Below are positions 38,874 through 47,682 of a DNA stretch of 64,000 bases, in pieces. Source of the DNA: Natrialbaceae archaeon (GTDB taxonomy: Archaea; Halobacteriota; Halobacteria; Halobacteriales; Natrialbaceae); assembly GCA_003559215.1 (NCBI GenBank), contig PWMF01000215.1:1-64000 (forward strand), in the 5' to 3' direction. The position numbers and the translations under genes were made by a program. Within the stretch, counting starts at the first letter, position 1. Each line of letters opens with the position of its first letter. The notes under the pieces were generated by a model. That model was not told the origin of the DNA, did no database searches, and worked only from the letters and a program-made list of their open reading frames with translations.

Positions 38874-39800
38874 TCACGTCGGTTTCTCCACGCTTGCTTC
38901 GTGTTTCGGATCGAGCAGGTCCCGCAGCCCGTCGCCGAGGAGGTTGAACCCGAGGACGGTACACATGATCGCGACCCCGGGAACGTTCGCCAGCCACCAG
39001 GCCTCCCGGAGGTGGTGGCGCCCGGCCGACAGCATCGTCCCCCACTCGGGGGTCGGCGGCTGGGCGCCGAGTCCGATAAAGGAGAGTCCGGCCGTCGCGA
39101 GCACGACCGTCCCCATGTTCAGCGTCGCGAGGACGATCACCGGACTGGCGACGTTCGGCAGGAGGTGGCGGACGGCGATCCGGGTCCGGGAGACGCCCAT
39201 CAGCCGGGCCGCGTCGACGAACGGTCGCTCCTTCGTCGAGAGGACGCTGCCGCGAACGACCCGGGCGTAGGAGGCCCAGCCGACGACCGCGAGCGCGATC
39301 ATGACGTTACGAAGGCTGGGGCCGAGGATCCCCGCGATTACCAGCGCGAGCACCAGCCCGGGGAAGGCGAGCTGGACGTCGACCAGCCGCATCAACAGCT
39401 CGTCGATCCAGCCGCCAACGTAGCCCGCGACCAGGCCGATCGTCGTCCCGAGGACGAGCCTGATCCCGGTGACAGCTACGGCGATGCCGAGCGAGATCCG
39501 GGCGCCGTACAGCAGCCGCGAAAGGAGATCCCGGCCGAGCTGGTCCGTCCCGAGCGGGTGGGACCGCGAGGGTGACTGAAGCCGGTTGGCGAGGTCCTGG
39601 CCGGTCGGATCGTAGGGGGCGACGACGGGGCCGACGACCGCGGCGGTCGCCACGGCCGCGACGAGTGCGAGCCCAACGACGTTGAGCGGGTTCGCGAAGA
39701 AGGCCCGGAGCTCGCGGGAGTTCCGGAACGACCGATAGCGGCGGCGAATGCCCGCAGGGATCACCGAGCCGGCGTCGCTGGTCGCTGCGTCGCCGCTCAC
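38874..39800 (-). CDS. peptide-type ABC transporter permease (DppC-like)
   Basis: DQLGRDLLSRLLYGARISLGIAV; FIGLGAQPPTPEWGTML. Confidence 0.94.
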   Translation of the reverse strand: MSGDAATSDAGSVIPAGIRRRYRSFRNSRELRAFFANPLNVVGLALVAAVATAAVVGPVVAPYDPTGQDLANRLQSPSRSHPLGTDQLGRDLLSRLLYGARISLGIAVAVTGIRLVLGTTIGLVAGYVGGWIDELLMRLVDVQLAFPGLVLALVIAGILGPSLRNVMIALAVVGWASYARVVRGSVLSTKERPFVDAARLMGVSRTRIAVRHLLPNVASPVIVLATLNMGTVVLATAGLSFIGLGAQPPTPEWGTMLSAGRHHLREAWWLANVPGVAIMCTVLGFNLLGDGLRDLLDPKHEASVEKPT

Positions 39801-40741
39801 GCCGTCTCACCCCCGAGCGCGACGCGGGGATCGAGGTATCGGTAGGTCAGGTCGACCAGCAGGTTCGTCCCGACGAAGACGACGGCCGTGACGAGCGCGA
39901 TTCCCTGCACGACGGGGTAGTCCCGATCGAAGACGGCGTCGACGAGGACCATCCCCAACCCCGGTCGCTGAAAGACGATCTCGACGACGACGGCGCCGTT
40001 GAGCAGCGAGCCGAACTGGAGACCGACGATCGTCACGACCGGGAGCAAGGCGTTCCGGAGCGCGTGTTTGTAGACGACGATACGCTCGCGAAGTCCCTTC
40101 GAGCGAGCCGTGTCGACGTACCCCTCGTCGAGGACCTCGAGCATCGAGGTCCTGATCAGCCGGGTGAGGACGGCCGCCATCCCGGTGCCGAGCGTGATCG
40201 CCGGTAACACGAGCTGTGCGGGGCTTCCGGCGCCGGCTACCGGGAGCACCCCGAGAAGCAGAGCGAACACGAGGATGAGCAGGTAGCCGAGCCAGAAGTT
40301 CGGCATCGAGACGCCGACCAGCGCGCCGAGCTGACTCGCGACGTCGACGCCGGAGCCCTGACGGACCGCGCTCACGACGCCCGCGGGGACCGCGAGGACG
40401 AGCGCGACGACCATCGCCGCGGCGGCCAGCTCGAGGGTCGCCGGCAGCGCCTCGACGATCAGCGACGAGACCGCGGTGTCGCTGTAGTAGGAGGTGCCGA
40501 GATCGCCTCGGAGAACGTCCGTCAGCCAGTCGGCGTACTGAACCGGGAACGGCGCGTCCAGCCCCTGCTCGGCCTCGAAGGCGGCGACCTCCGCGGCGGC
40601 GGGCTGGCGCTCGAGGCGCTCGCGCAGGATGATCTCGGCGGGGTCGCCCGGCGTCAGGTAGATCAGCCCGTAGGTGACAACGGAGACGCCGAACATGACG
40701 AGCAGCGAGGTCCCCAGCCGGTAGGCGAGGTAGTTGCGCAT
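39797..40741 (-). CDS. peptide-type ABC transporter permease (DppB-like)
   Basis: YLAYRLGTSLLVMFGVSVVTYGLIYLTPGDPAEI; ARSKGLRERIVVYKHALRNALLPVVTIVG. Confidence 0.94.
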   Translation of the reverse strand: MRNYLAYRLGTSLLVMFGVSVVTYGLIYLTPGDPAEIILRERLERQPAAAEVAAFEAEQGLDAPFPVQYADWLTDVLRGDLGTSYYSDTAVSSLIVEALPATLELAAAAMVVALVLAVPAGVVSAVRQGSGVDVASQLGALVGVSMPNFWLGYLLILVFALLLGVLPVAGAGSPAQLVLPAITLGTGMAAVLTRLIRTSMLEVLDEGYVDTARSKGLRERIVVYKHALRNALLPVVTIVGLQFGSLLNGAVVVEIVFQRPGLGMVLVDAVFDRDYPVVQGIALVTAVVFVGTNLLVDLTYRYLDPRVALGGETA

Positions 40742-40744
40742 CGG

Positions 40745-42298
40745 CTATCGTTCGAGCTCGCGCCAGTCAGCGAACCGATCGATCGGGTGGAGATCGATCC
40801 CCTCGAGGGCGGCGTCGGCGGCGACGACGTCCTCGAGGTAACACAGCGGAACGACGACGCTCTCCTCGAGGAGCCGGACTTGGGCCTCGACGTAGGCCTC
40901 CCGTTTTTCGTCGGGGTCGGTCGACCGGAACGCGGTCTCGATCAGCTCGTCGACCTCGCCACCGAGGTTGTGGACGCCGGTGCCCTCGGCCTCGTAGAGG
41001 TCGACATTATGGACTCCCTCGGAGTGGAAGTTCTCCCACATGATGTAGTCGGCGGCCGGGCTGTTCGACTGGGATCCCGCGAGGTCGAGGTGGAACTCCC
41101 CACGGTTGGTCCGGTCCTGGTAGGAGGCCGACTCGAGGACCTCGACGTCGATCTCGACGCCGATCTCCTCGAAGTTCGCCTCGAGGACCTGCGCGATCAG
41201 CTCGCCGTCGTCCATGTCGTTGCGGACCAGACAGGTCAGTGCCTCGCCGCCGTAGGCTGACTCCTCGACGAGCTCGGCCGCGGCGTCGAAATCCTGCTCG
41301 TAGCTCGGCAGGTCGTTGTCGTCGCCCGCCCAGTCGATCACCGTCGAGATCGGGCCGGCGGCCGGCAGGCCGAGCCCCTCGAGGACGGAGTCGACGATCT
41401 CTTCCTGGGAGACCGCGTAGCTGAGCGCCCGACGCAGCGTCGCGTCGTCGGTCGGCTCCCGGTAGAGGTTGACCGCGAGGAAGTACGATCCCGGGGATTG
41501 CTGAGTGTGGACCTCGACGTCCTCGTCGTCCCGGAGCGACGAGACCCGGCTCTTGGCCGGGTCGAAGACGACGTCGGCGTCGCCCGACTCGAGGAGGTTC
41601 GTCCGCGTCGTCGCGTCCTCGGCCGCGCGGAACGTCAGCCCGTTCGGGTTCGGCTCCCCGCCCCAGTACTCCTCGTGGACGCCGAGCTCGAGGGACTGGC
41701 CGCCGTCGACCGACTCGAGGATGAAGGGGCCGCTCCCGACCACGTCGCCGTTCCACGGGTCGGCCGACGGCGGGTGGATGTCGATCATATTGTGGGCGAT
41801 CGTTCCGGGGAACCCCGAGAACGGCTCCGTGTTCTCGAACTCGACGGTGTAGTCGTCGACCTTCTCGACGCTGCCGGGCTCGAGGTGGAGCCAGCCGTAG
41901 ACGTAGTCGCCGTACTCGGTCAGGATGTCGTCCTCGAAGGAGTGGACGACGTCGTCGGCGGTCATCTCCTCGCCGTTGTGGAAGACGACGTCCTCGCGGA
42001 GTTCGAACACCCACGTCGTCTCGCTCGTCGCCTCCCAGTCGGTCGCGAGCCAGGGTTCGGGCTGCATCTCCTCTGTCCCCCAGACGAGCGGCTCGACGAC
42101 GCGCGTCCAGTACGGCGTCATCCCGCCCCACCGTTCCCAGTCGTCGCCGGAACCGGTCGGATCCATGTGCGGGACGATGGTAAACGCCTGCTCGTCGTCG
42201 TCCTCGTCGGCCACCCCTTCGGCGCAGCCGGCCAGGCCGGCGACAGTTCCCGCGGCGATACCGCCCAGCGTCTCTCGTCTCGAGATACGTTCGCTCAT
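40745..42298 (-). CDS. peptide-type ABC transporter substrate-binding lipoprotein
   Basis: SRRETLGGIAAGTVAGLAGC Tat/lipobox; SBP family 5-like body. Confidence 0.93.
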   Translation of the reverse strand: MSERISRRETLGGIAAGTVAGLAGCAEGVADEDDDEQAFTIVPHMDPTGSGDDWERWGGMTPYWTRVVEPLVWGTEEMQPEPWLATDWEATSETTWVFELREDVVFHNGEEMTADDVVHSFEDDILTEYGDYVYGWLHLEPGSVEKVDDYTVEFENTEPFSGFPGTIAHNMIDIHPPSADPWNGDVVGSGPFILESVDGGQSLELGVHEEYWGGEPNPNGLTFRAAEDATTRTNLLESGDADVVFDPAKSRVSSLRDDEDVEVHTQQSPGSYFLAVNLYREPTDDATLRRALSYAVSQEEIVDSVLEGLGLPAAGPISTVIDWAGDDNDLPSYEQDFDAAAELVEESAYGGEALTCLVRNDMDDGELIAQVLEANFEEIGVEIDVEVLESASYQDRTNRGEFHLDLAGSQSNSPAADYIMWENFHSEGVHNVDLYEAEGTGVHNLGGEVDELIETAFRSTDPDEKREAYVEAQVRLLEESVVVPLCYLEDVVAADAALEGIDLHPIDRFADWRELER

Positions 42299-42608
42299 TC
42301 GCGGTGGGCGCTCGGTACTCGACTCTCTTCTATAAAGCCACCCAAACTAACTTTCACTAATTCACATTTGGTTGTATAGGGTTCGTTCAGCCACATCTGA
42401 TACCAATCTAGAGGGACTATTTAATAAGAGTTATTATTTTAATAGGTGTTTTTAATACATCTCGCGAGCCGTCGTGCGCCGATCGCGAGCCGTCGTCCTC
42501 GAGTCGGTGCGGCCGTCATCGGTTCCCGAAAGCGGCCGATTCGGTCGACGAATCCCGCAGCTGGGCGCAGTACGGGCGAACGCCGCCGCTGCGGAAGCCG
42601 CCGGATCG

Positions 42609-44189
42609 TCACTCTCGCTCGGCGATTGTCCCGCCCGCGAGCCCCTCCCATTCGACGCGGTACCCGAGCGTCGAGAGAACGGCGCTCGAGTCGCCGATCC
42701 CGTAGGTCTCGAGCGTCGCCTCGGCGTCCGACAGCGACGAGCCGGCCTCGATCTCCTCGCCGAGTTCCTCGAGCACCGACGGCCGAACCAGTGTTCGGCC
42801 GACAAGTTCGTGCTCGGGGAAGGCGACGTCGGCCAGGGCGTCCTCGCTCACGCCGCGGTCGGCGGCCAGCTCCTCGAGCGAGACGACGTCCGCGTCGGGT
42901 CGCAACTCCTCGGGTAGCGCGGCCGCGCCCTCGGCGACGAGCTGGCGTTCGTACTCCCGGAGGACGTCGCGAACGTCCTTCAGCCGGACGCTGCCGGAGT
43001 AGGGGATCGCCCGGAAATCCCGCGCCGCGATCTCCTCGCCGACGCCAAGCGTTTCGTCGACGGCGACGATCAGCTCGACGTCCTCGAGATCCTCGAGCTG
43101 TCCGAGCTTCTTCTCGACGTACTCGGGCGTCCAGAAACCCATGATCTCGAAGAAGACCCGAAAGTCGCCATGCTGGTAGTCGAACGCGAAGTCGGGGATC
43201 ATCACCCGGGTCCCGGTCTCGAGCGGCTCGGGCTCGCGGACGAGCTCCCAGTCCAGATCCAGGCTCGAAAAGCGCCCGGCGAAGTCGGCCTCGACGCCGC
43301 TGTCAAAGGAGACGTCGGCGACGGGCTCGGCGTTGGGCACCCGCACGGGATCGGCGTCGGAGAGCTCGAGGACCCGTTCGGTGCCACGGTCGTCGATCGT
43401 CGCCTCGAGGCGCCACTCGCTCGCCTTCGCGACCGTCCGCAGAAGCCGAGCGAACCGAGTGCCGTACCGACGCGTCGCCCGGAAGAGGTGGGTGGGACCG
43501 GTGACGACGACCTCGCGGTCGCTCAGGTCGGTTTCGTTCGCGTCGGCGTCCTCTCGCCTTCGAATCTCGTACATCAGCCGAAGCCGCTTGATCGCCGACA
43601 CCAGCGCCTTCGGATCGCTCGAGCGCACCCGAAGTTCGGTGGCGTCGAACAGCGCCGTCTGGGCGAGCGAGAGGTTGTACTGCGCGACGAGGCCGTCGGG
43701 ATCCCACCGGGGGTCGACCGCCTCGAGGACCTGTCGCTCCTCGAGGTCGGCGTACAGCGCCCGTTCGAGGTCGTCGGGCGAGAGCCCGAGCCCGTCGGCA
43801 GCCTGGGAAAGCGCCGCCTCCCGCTCCTCGGCCGTGACGACGCCGACGTCCTCGGCCGCCTCGAAGGCCGTTTTCCGGGCGCGCTCGGGTTCGATCACCG
43901 CGTCGGTCTCGAACGTCGCGTCGCGCTCGAGCAGGGCCGAAAAGCCCCGGACGAGCTTGAAGTGGTCGGCGTCGCGCTCTCGCGATGGCTCGCTCGAGCC
44001 GTTCGGAACGCGCGGCGTCCCGCGCTCGAGATCGGTCAGGGCGTCCTCGAGGCCGCCGCGAGTCTCGCCGACGTGACCCTGGTAGGTGCCGATAACGCGA
44101 GCGGCGAGGGGACGATGCTCGCGGCTCGCGAACTGCGGGTGGTACCCCCCGCCGGCTCTCGAGACGCGGAGCAGGTCCTTTGTCAGCAT
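42609..44189 (-). CDS. DUF790 / Bax1-type nuclease (XPB partner)
   Basis: MLTKDLLRVSRAGGGYHPQF start; PDFAFDYQHGDFRVFFEIMGFWTPEYVEKKLGQL nuclease-like motif. Confidence 0.88.
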   Translation of the reverse strand: MLTKDLLRVSRAGGGYHPQFASREHRPLAARVIGTYQGHVGETRGGLEDALTDLERGTPRVPNGSSEPSRERDADHFKLVRGFSALLERDATFETDAVIEPERARKTAFEAAEDVGVVTAEEREAALSQAADGLGLSPDDLERALYADLEERQVLEAVDPRWDPDGLVAQYNLSLAQTALFDATELRVRSSDPKALVSAIKRLRLMYEIRRREDADANETDLSDREVVVTGPTHLFRATRRYGTRFARLLRTVAKASEWRLEATIDDRGTERVLELSDADPVRVPNAEPVADVSFDSGVEADFAGRFSSLDLDWELVREPEPLETGTRVMIPDFAFDYQHGDFRVFFEIMGFWTPEYVEKKLGQLEDLEDVELIVAVDETLGVGEEIAARDFRAIPYSGSVRLKDVRDVLREYERQLVAEGAAALPEELRPDADVVSLEELAADRGVSEDALADVAFPEHELVGRTLVRPSVLEELGEEIEAGSSLSDAEATLETYGIGDSSAVLSTLGYRVEWEGLAGGTIAERE

Positions 44190-44285
44190 CTACCTCGAGT
44201 CGGCGCGGCGAACGCAAAAGTGATCCGGGACAGCGAGGGCCGACTGCGGAGCCGGATACCGCCTGAACGGCGCCGGCCGGGACGA

Positions 44286-45761
44286 TCAGTCGTCGGCCGG
44301 AGAAGTACCGCCCGTCGTCGGCTCCGGCACGCCCGCGACGTCGGCGCCGGTGTCTGCGGTTGCGAGCGTGACGCCGACGATCGTGGCGATGCAAACGGGC
44401 CAGACGAAGATCGGGAAGTAGTCGGGCAACAGATAGAGGTTCCCGATCGACGAGACGAGGCCGACGACGATACCCGCCAGGATCGCCTCCCCGGTCGTTC
44501 GCTTCCAGAACAACATGAACAGCAGAGGCAGTCCGAACGTCGCACCCAGTCCAACGTAGGCGAACTCGATGATCTCGAAGATGGTGCCGGGACGGACGAA
44601 CGCCAGCGCGATGCCGCCGAGCGCCAGGACTCCGACGGTCGCCCGGCCGAGCAGGATCAGCGTCCCCTGGCTGGCGTCCGGGTCGATCCGCTCCTCGTAG
44701 AATCGGGTGAAATCGGACGAAGCGACCAGTAGCATCGAGTCCGACGTCGAGAGGATCGCCGAGACGATCGCCGCGAGCAGGATGCCGGCGATAACGGCGG
44801 GGAAGAAGTCGACGATCGCCATCATCGCAACGTTCTCGGGGTTGTCGACGGAGCCGTAGAGGACGCGACCGGCGGCTCCGATGAGCAGCGGCACCGTCAG
44901 CCGCAGTGACTGGAAGGCAACGGCGATGACCGCGGCGGGACTGAGCAGGCGTTCGGAACGGATCGCCTGCAGCCGCATCAGCGAGTGGGGCTGACCAATG
45001 GTCCCGAACGCGAAGGTTACCCACGCGAGCGTCCCGATGAGCAGGGCCTGGCCGGCGAGTCCGCCGGTAATGTCGAGCAGCGCCGCGTCGTCGACTGCGC
45101 CGGCCTCGGCGACGAACGCCGACCAGCCGCCGACCTCGCCGATCATCAGGATCGGCAGGGTGACCGCGGCGACGAAGATCAGGATCCCCTGGAAGACGTC
45201 GGTCCAAATCGAGGCGTTGAACCCGCCGAGCATCGTGTAGAGTCCGACGACGACGCCGCCGACCGCGATGGCGAGGCCGTAGTCGATTCCGATTCCGGTG
45301 TCCATCGCCTCGCCGACCGCGATGATCTGTGCGCCGATGTAGGCGCCCATGAATACGAGGATCGAAAGCGTCGCGACGACGCGGATCTGCGTGCTGAGGC
45401 GGTCGTTCGTCACCGCCAGCGAGAGGTGATCGGCGATCGTGATAGAGCCCAGGTCCTCGGACTGGCGACGGAACCGCGACCCGACGTAGCGGTACATGAA
45501 GATGACGAGCAGGATCATCGTGACCGAGAACCACAGCCCGTTGATACCGGTCGCGAAGCCGACGCCGACCCAGGCGAAGAAGGTCCAGCCGCTGGCGACC
45601 GAAGAGACCTCGGAGATGGCGACCGGCCACGTCCCGACGTCCCGACCGGCGAGCAGGTAATCCGAGAGGCGGTTCGTCTCCGTCGTCACGAAGAAGTACG
45701 CTCCGATCGCGAGCAGGATGAGCAGGTAGGCGCCGAACGTGAGTTGGATCGTCGAGACCAT
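44286..45761 (-). CDS. sodium:solute symporter (SSS) family protein
   Basis: 491 aa, about 13 TM; SSVASGWTFFAWVGVGFATGINGLW. Confidence 0.93.
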   Translation of the reverse strand: MVSTIQLTFGAYLLILLAIGAYFFVTTETNRLSDYLLAGRDVGTWPVAISEVSSVASGWTFFAWVGVGFATGINGLWFSVTMILLVIFMYRYVGSRFRRQSEDLGSITIADHLSLAVTNDRLSTQIRVVATLSILVFMGAYIGAQIIAVGEAMDTGIGIDYGLAIAVGGVVVGLYTMLGGFNASIWTDVFQGILIFVAAVTLPILMIGEVGGWSAFVAEAGAVDDAALLDITGGLAGQALLIGTLAWVTFAFGTIGQPHSLMRLQAIRSERLLSPAAVIAVAFQSLRLTVPLLIGAAGRVLYGSVDNPENVAMMAIVDFFPAVIAGILLAAIVSAILSTSDSMLLVASSDFTRFYEERIDPDASQGTLILLGRATVGVLALGGIALAFVRPGTIFEIIEFAYVGLGATFGLPLLFMLFWKRTTGEAILAGIVVGLVSSIGNLYLLPDYFPIFVWPVCIATIVGVTLATADTGADVAGVPEPTTGGTSPADD

Positions 45762-45762
45762 C

Positions 45763-45912
45763 TCAACGCCTCCCCACGATCGACACGTAGCCGTCGTTAG
45801 TCGTCAGGTCAATCCAGTACAGTACGAACGTCAGAACCGGAAGCAGTACCATCAGGAGGATCGCAACGGTACTCCCCACCGGAAGATCCAACACCATGGG
45901 TAGTAGTGGCAT
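45763..45912 (-). CDS. 49-aa membrane microprotein, putative symporter partner (not in the ORF track)
   Basis: Manual translation: MPLLPMVLDLPVGSTVAILLMVLLPVLTFVLYWIDLTTNDGYVSIVGRR*; its stop is 1 nt before the symporter ATG. Confidence 0.65.
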   Translation of the reverse strand: MPLLPMVLDLPVGSTVAILLMVLLPVLTFVLYWIDLTTNDGYVSIVGRR

Positions 45913-45990
45913 ATCGAGGTGTGATATAGTTATCGAATTGATCCCGAGTTAGAGACATACGTTCAATGGATCGACACACTCCTGTAGATC

Positions 45991-46009
45991 AATCCACTTT
46001 TTGTGGATT
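45991..46009. promoter_or_regulatory. hairpin/inverted repeat in a divergent intergenic region
   Basis: aatccac-ttttt-gtggatt, perfect 7-bp arms. Confidence 0.4.
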
Positions 46010-46211
46010 TCGGTGACAGACCTGACGGTCGACACTCCTCATCGTCTCGAGTCGGCGACGACCGATACGCCGAGCCGAAGAAACGGCTGGATGGTTCCAC
46101 CGCCGAAGGAGACAAAGCCTCGGACTCGCGTCGTCGCGCGCCGAGACCCGCGTCGGGCACCTGATCGTACAAGCCCGTTCGTTATCGGCTCGTGGGTTGT
46201 TCGGGGGGACG

Positions 46212-46577
46212 ATGGTCGGAAAACACACCTGGACGATTCCGGAGGGGTACATCCCCGAGGAGAGCACGGGTCCCGAGCCCGAGATGACCAGCCACGGAAC
46301 GGTTTGCATCCTGAACGCGACCGACGAGGACGCTACCGTCGAGCTCACCGCCTACTTCACCGACCGCGATCCCGTCGGCCCCTACGAGGTGACCGTCCTG
46401 GCGGAGCGAACCAGGCACGTCCGGTTCAACGACCTCGAGGATCCCGAACCGATCCCGACGGGCGAGGACTTTGCGAGCGTGATCGAGTCCGACGTTCCAG
46501 TCGTCTGCCAGCACACCCGCCTCGACTCGCGCCAGGCGGAGAACGCGCTGCTCTCGACGATCGCCTACGGCGAGTAA
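46212..46577 (+). CDS. sensory rhodopsin transducer (ASRT-type) family protein
   Basis: HTWTIPEGYIPEESTGPEPEMTSHGTVCILNATDEDATVELTAYFTDRDPVGPYEVTVLAERTRHVRFNDLEDPEPIPTG. Confidence 0.9.
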   Translation: MVGKHTWTIPEGYIPEESTGPEPEMTSHGTVCILNATDEDATVELTAYFTDRDPVGPYEVTVLAERTRHVRFNDLEDPEPIPTGEDFASVIESDVPVVCQHTRLDSRQAENALLSTIAYGE

Positions 46578-46640
46578 CCGGCCCGTCGCCGAAGGTGCGG
46601 TTGGACCCCCGGGAGCGGATTCGCGGCCCCGCCGTCGGAG

Positions 46641-47573
46641 TCACTCGCTCTCTCGTCGATTGCGCACCGTCCACGGGCGCAGGATCGCGTAGACGGCTTC
46701 GGTCGTCGGAACCGCGACGTCGTTCTCCCGGGCCTTCCGGACGACCGTCCCGTGTAGCGCCTCGAGCTCCATCGGCTTGCCGTGAGTCATGTCGTAGTGC
46801 AGCGACGAGTAGGCGTCGGCGTCAAGTCCCTCCGCGAACGCCATCCAGCGGGAGACCGTATCGGCTGGCAGCTCGATGTCCGTCGCTCGAGCGACGCTAC
46901 AGACCTCCTCGACGAGCCGTCGATACGTGCGCCAGGACTCGTCCGTGTCGCGGATCTCGCCCAGCGGCAACCGGGTCGCCGCGGTCATCCCCGCCTGGGC
47001 GCAGATGAACGCGGCCTTTTCCCAGAGTTCGATCCGGATCGACGTCGAGAGCTCCGCGCTCATCTCGTCGGCGCGCTCGCACTGCTCTAGGAGCCGTTCG
47101 GCCCGCTCGCTGCGCGTCCCGTCCAGCTCGCCGAAGGTGATGCTGGCCGGTCCGCCGGTCTGCTCGATACGCCCCGGCTCGGCGATCGTCGAGAACACGT
47201 ACGCGACGCCGCCCATAACGCGATCCTCGCCGATCACGCCGGCGAGTTTCTCCTCGTTGTCGAGGCCGTTCTGGAGCGAGACGACGGCGGTCTCCTCGTC
47301 GAGCAGCGGCTCCAGCTCCCGGGCGGCCGCGGTCGTATCGAAGGACTTCACCGCGAACAGGACGTAGTCACACGACCCGATCGAGTCGGGATCGTCGGTC
47401 ACCGGTAGCTCGACCTCGAAGTCGCCGCGAACGCTGTCGACGCGGAGGCCGTCCCGCCGGAGCGCCTCGAGGTGGGCTCCTCGGGCGAGAAGATGAACGT
47501 CGGCTCCGGCTCGAGCGAGCCGGCCGCCGAAGTACGCGCCCACGCCGCCCGCACCGTAGATCGCGATCTTCAC
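46641..47573 (-). CDS. 2-dehydropantoate 2-reductase (ketopantoate reductase) family
   Basis: MKIAIYGAGGVGAYFGGRLARAG; SLQNGLDNEEKL; WEKAAFICAQAGMTAATRLPLG. Confidence 0.93.
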   Translation of the reverse strand: MKIAIYGAGGVGAYFGGRLARAGADVHLLARGAHLEALRRDGLRVDSVRGDFEVELPVTDDPDSIGSCDYVLFAVKSFDTTAAARELEPLLDEETAVVSLQNGLDNEEKLAGVIGEDRVMGGVAYVFSTIAEPGRIEQTGGPASITFGELDGTRSERAERLLEQCERADEMSAELSTSIRIELWEKAAFICAQAGMTAATRLPLGEIRDTDESWRTYRRLVEEVCSVARATDIELPADTVSRWMAFAEGLDADAYSSLHYDMTHGKPMELEALHGTVVRKARENDVAVPTTEAVYAILRPWTVRNRRESE

Positions 47574-47682
47574 GCGGGATCAGCTCCCGGCCGACTCTCG
47601 AGCGTCTCGTCGTCTGTCATCGTCGGGAGTTCGGTGCGGCTCGCGTTATACGTTACCACTCCATTCCGAGGACGAACCGCGA

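Noticed and set aside
43303-45630. 775-aa ORF on the minus strand
   Set aside because: Out-of-frame artefact over Bax1 and symporter genes; Arg-rich composition typical of shifted high-GC frames.
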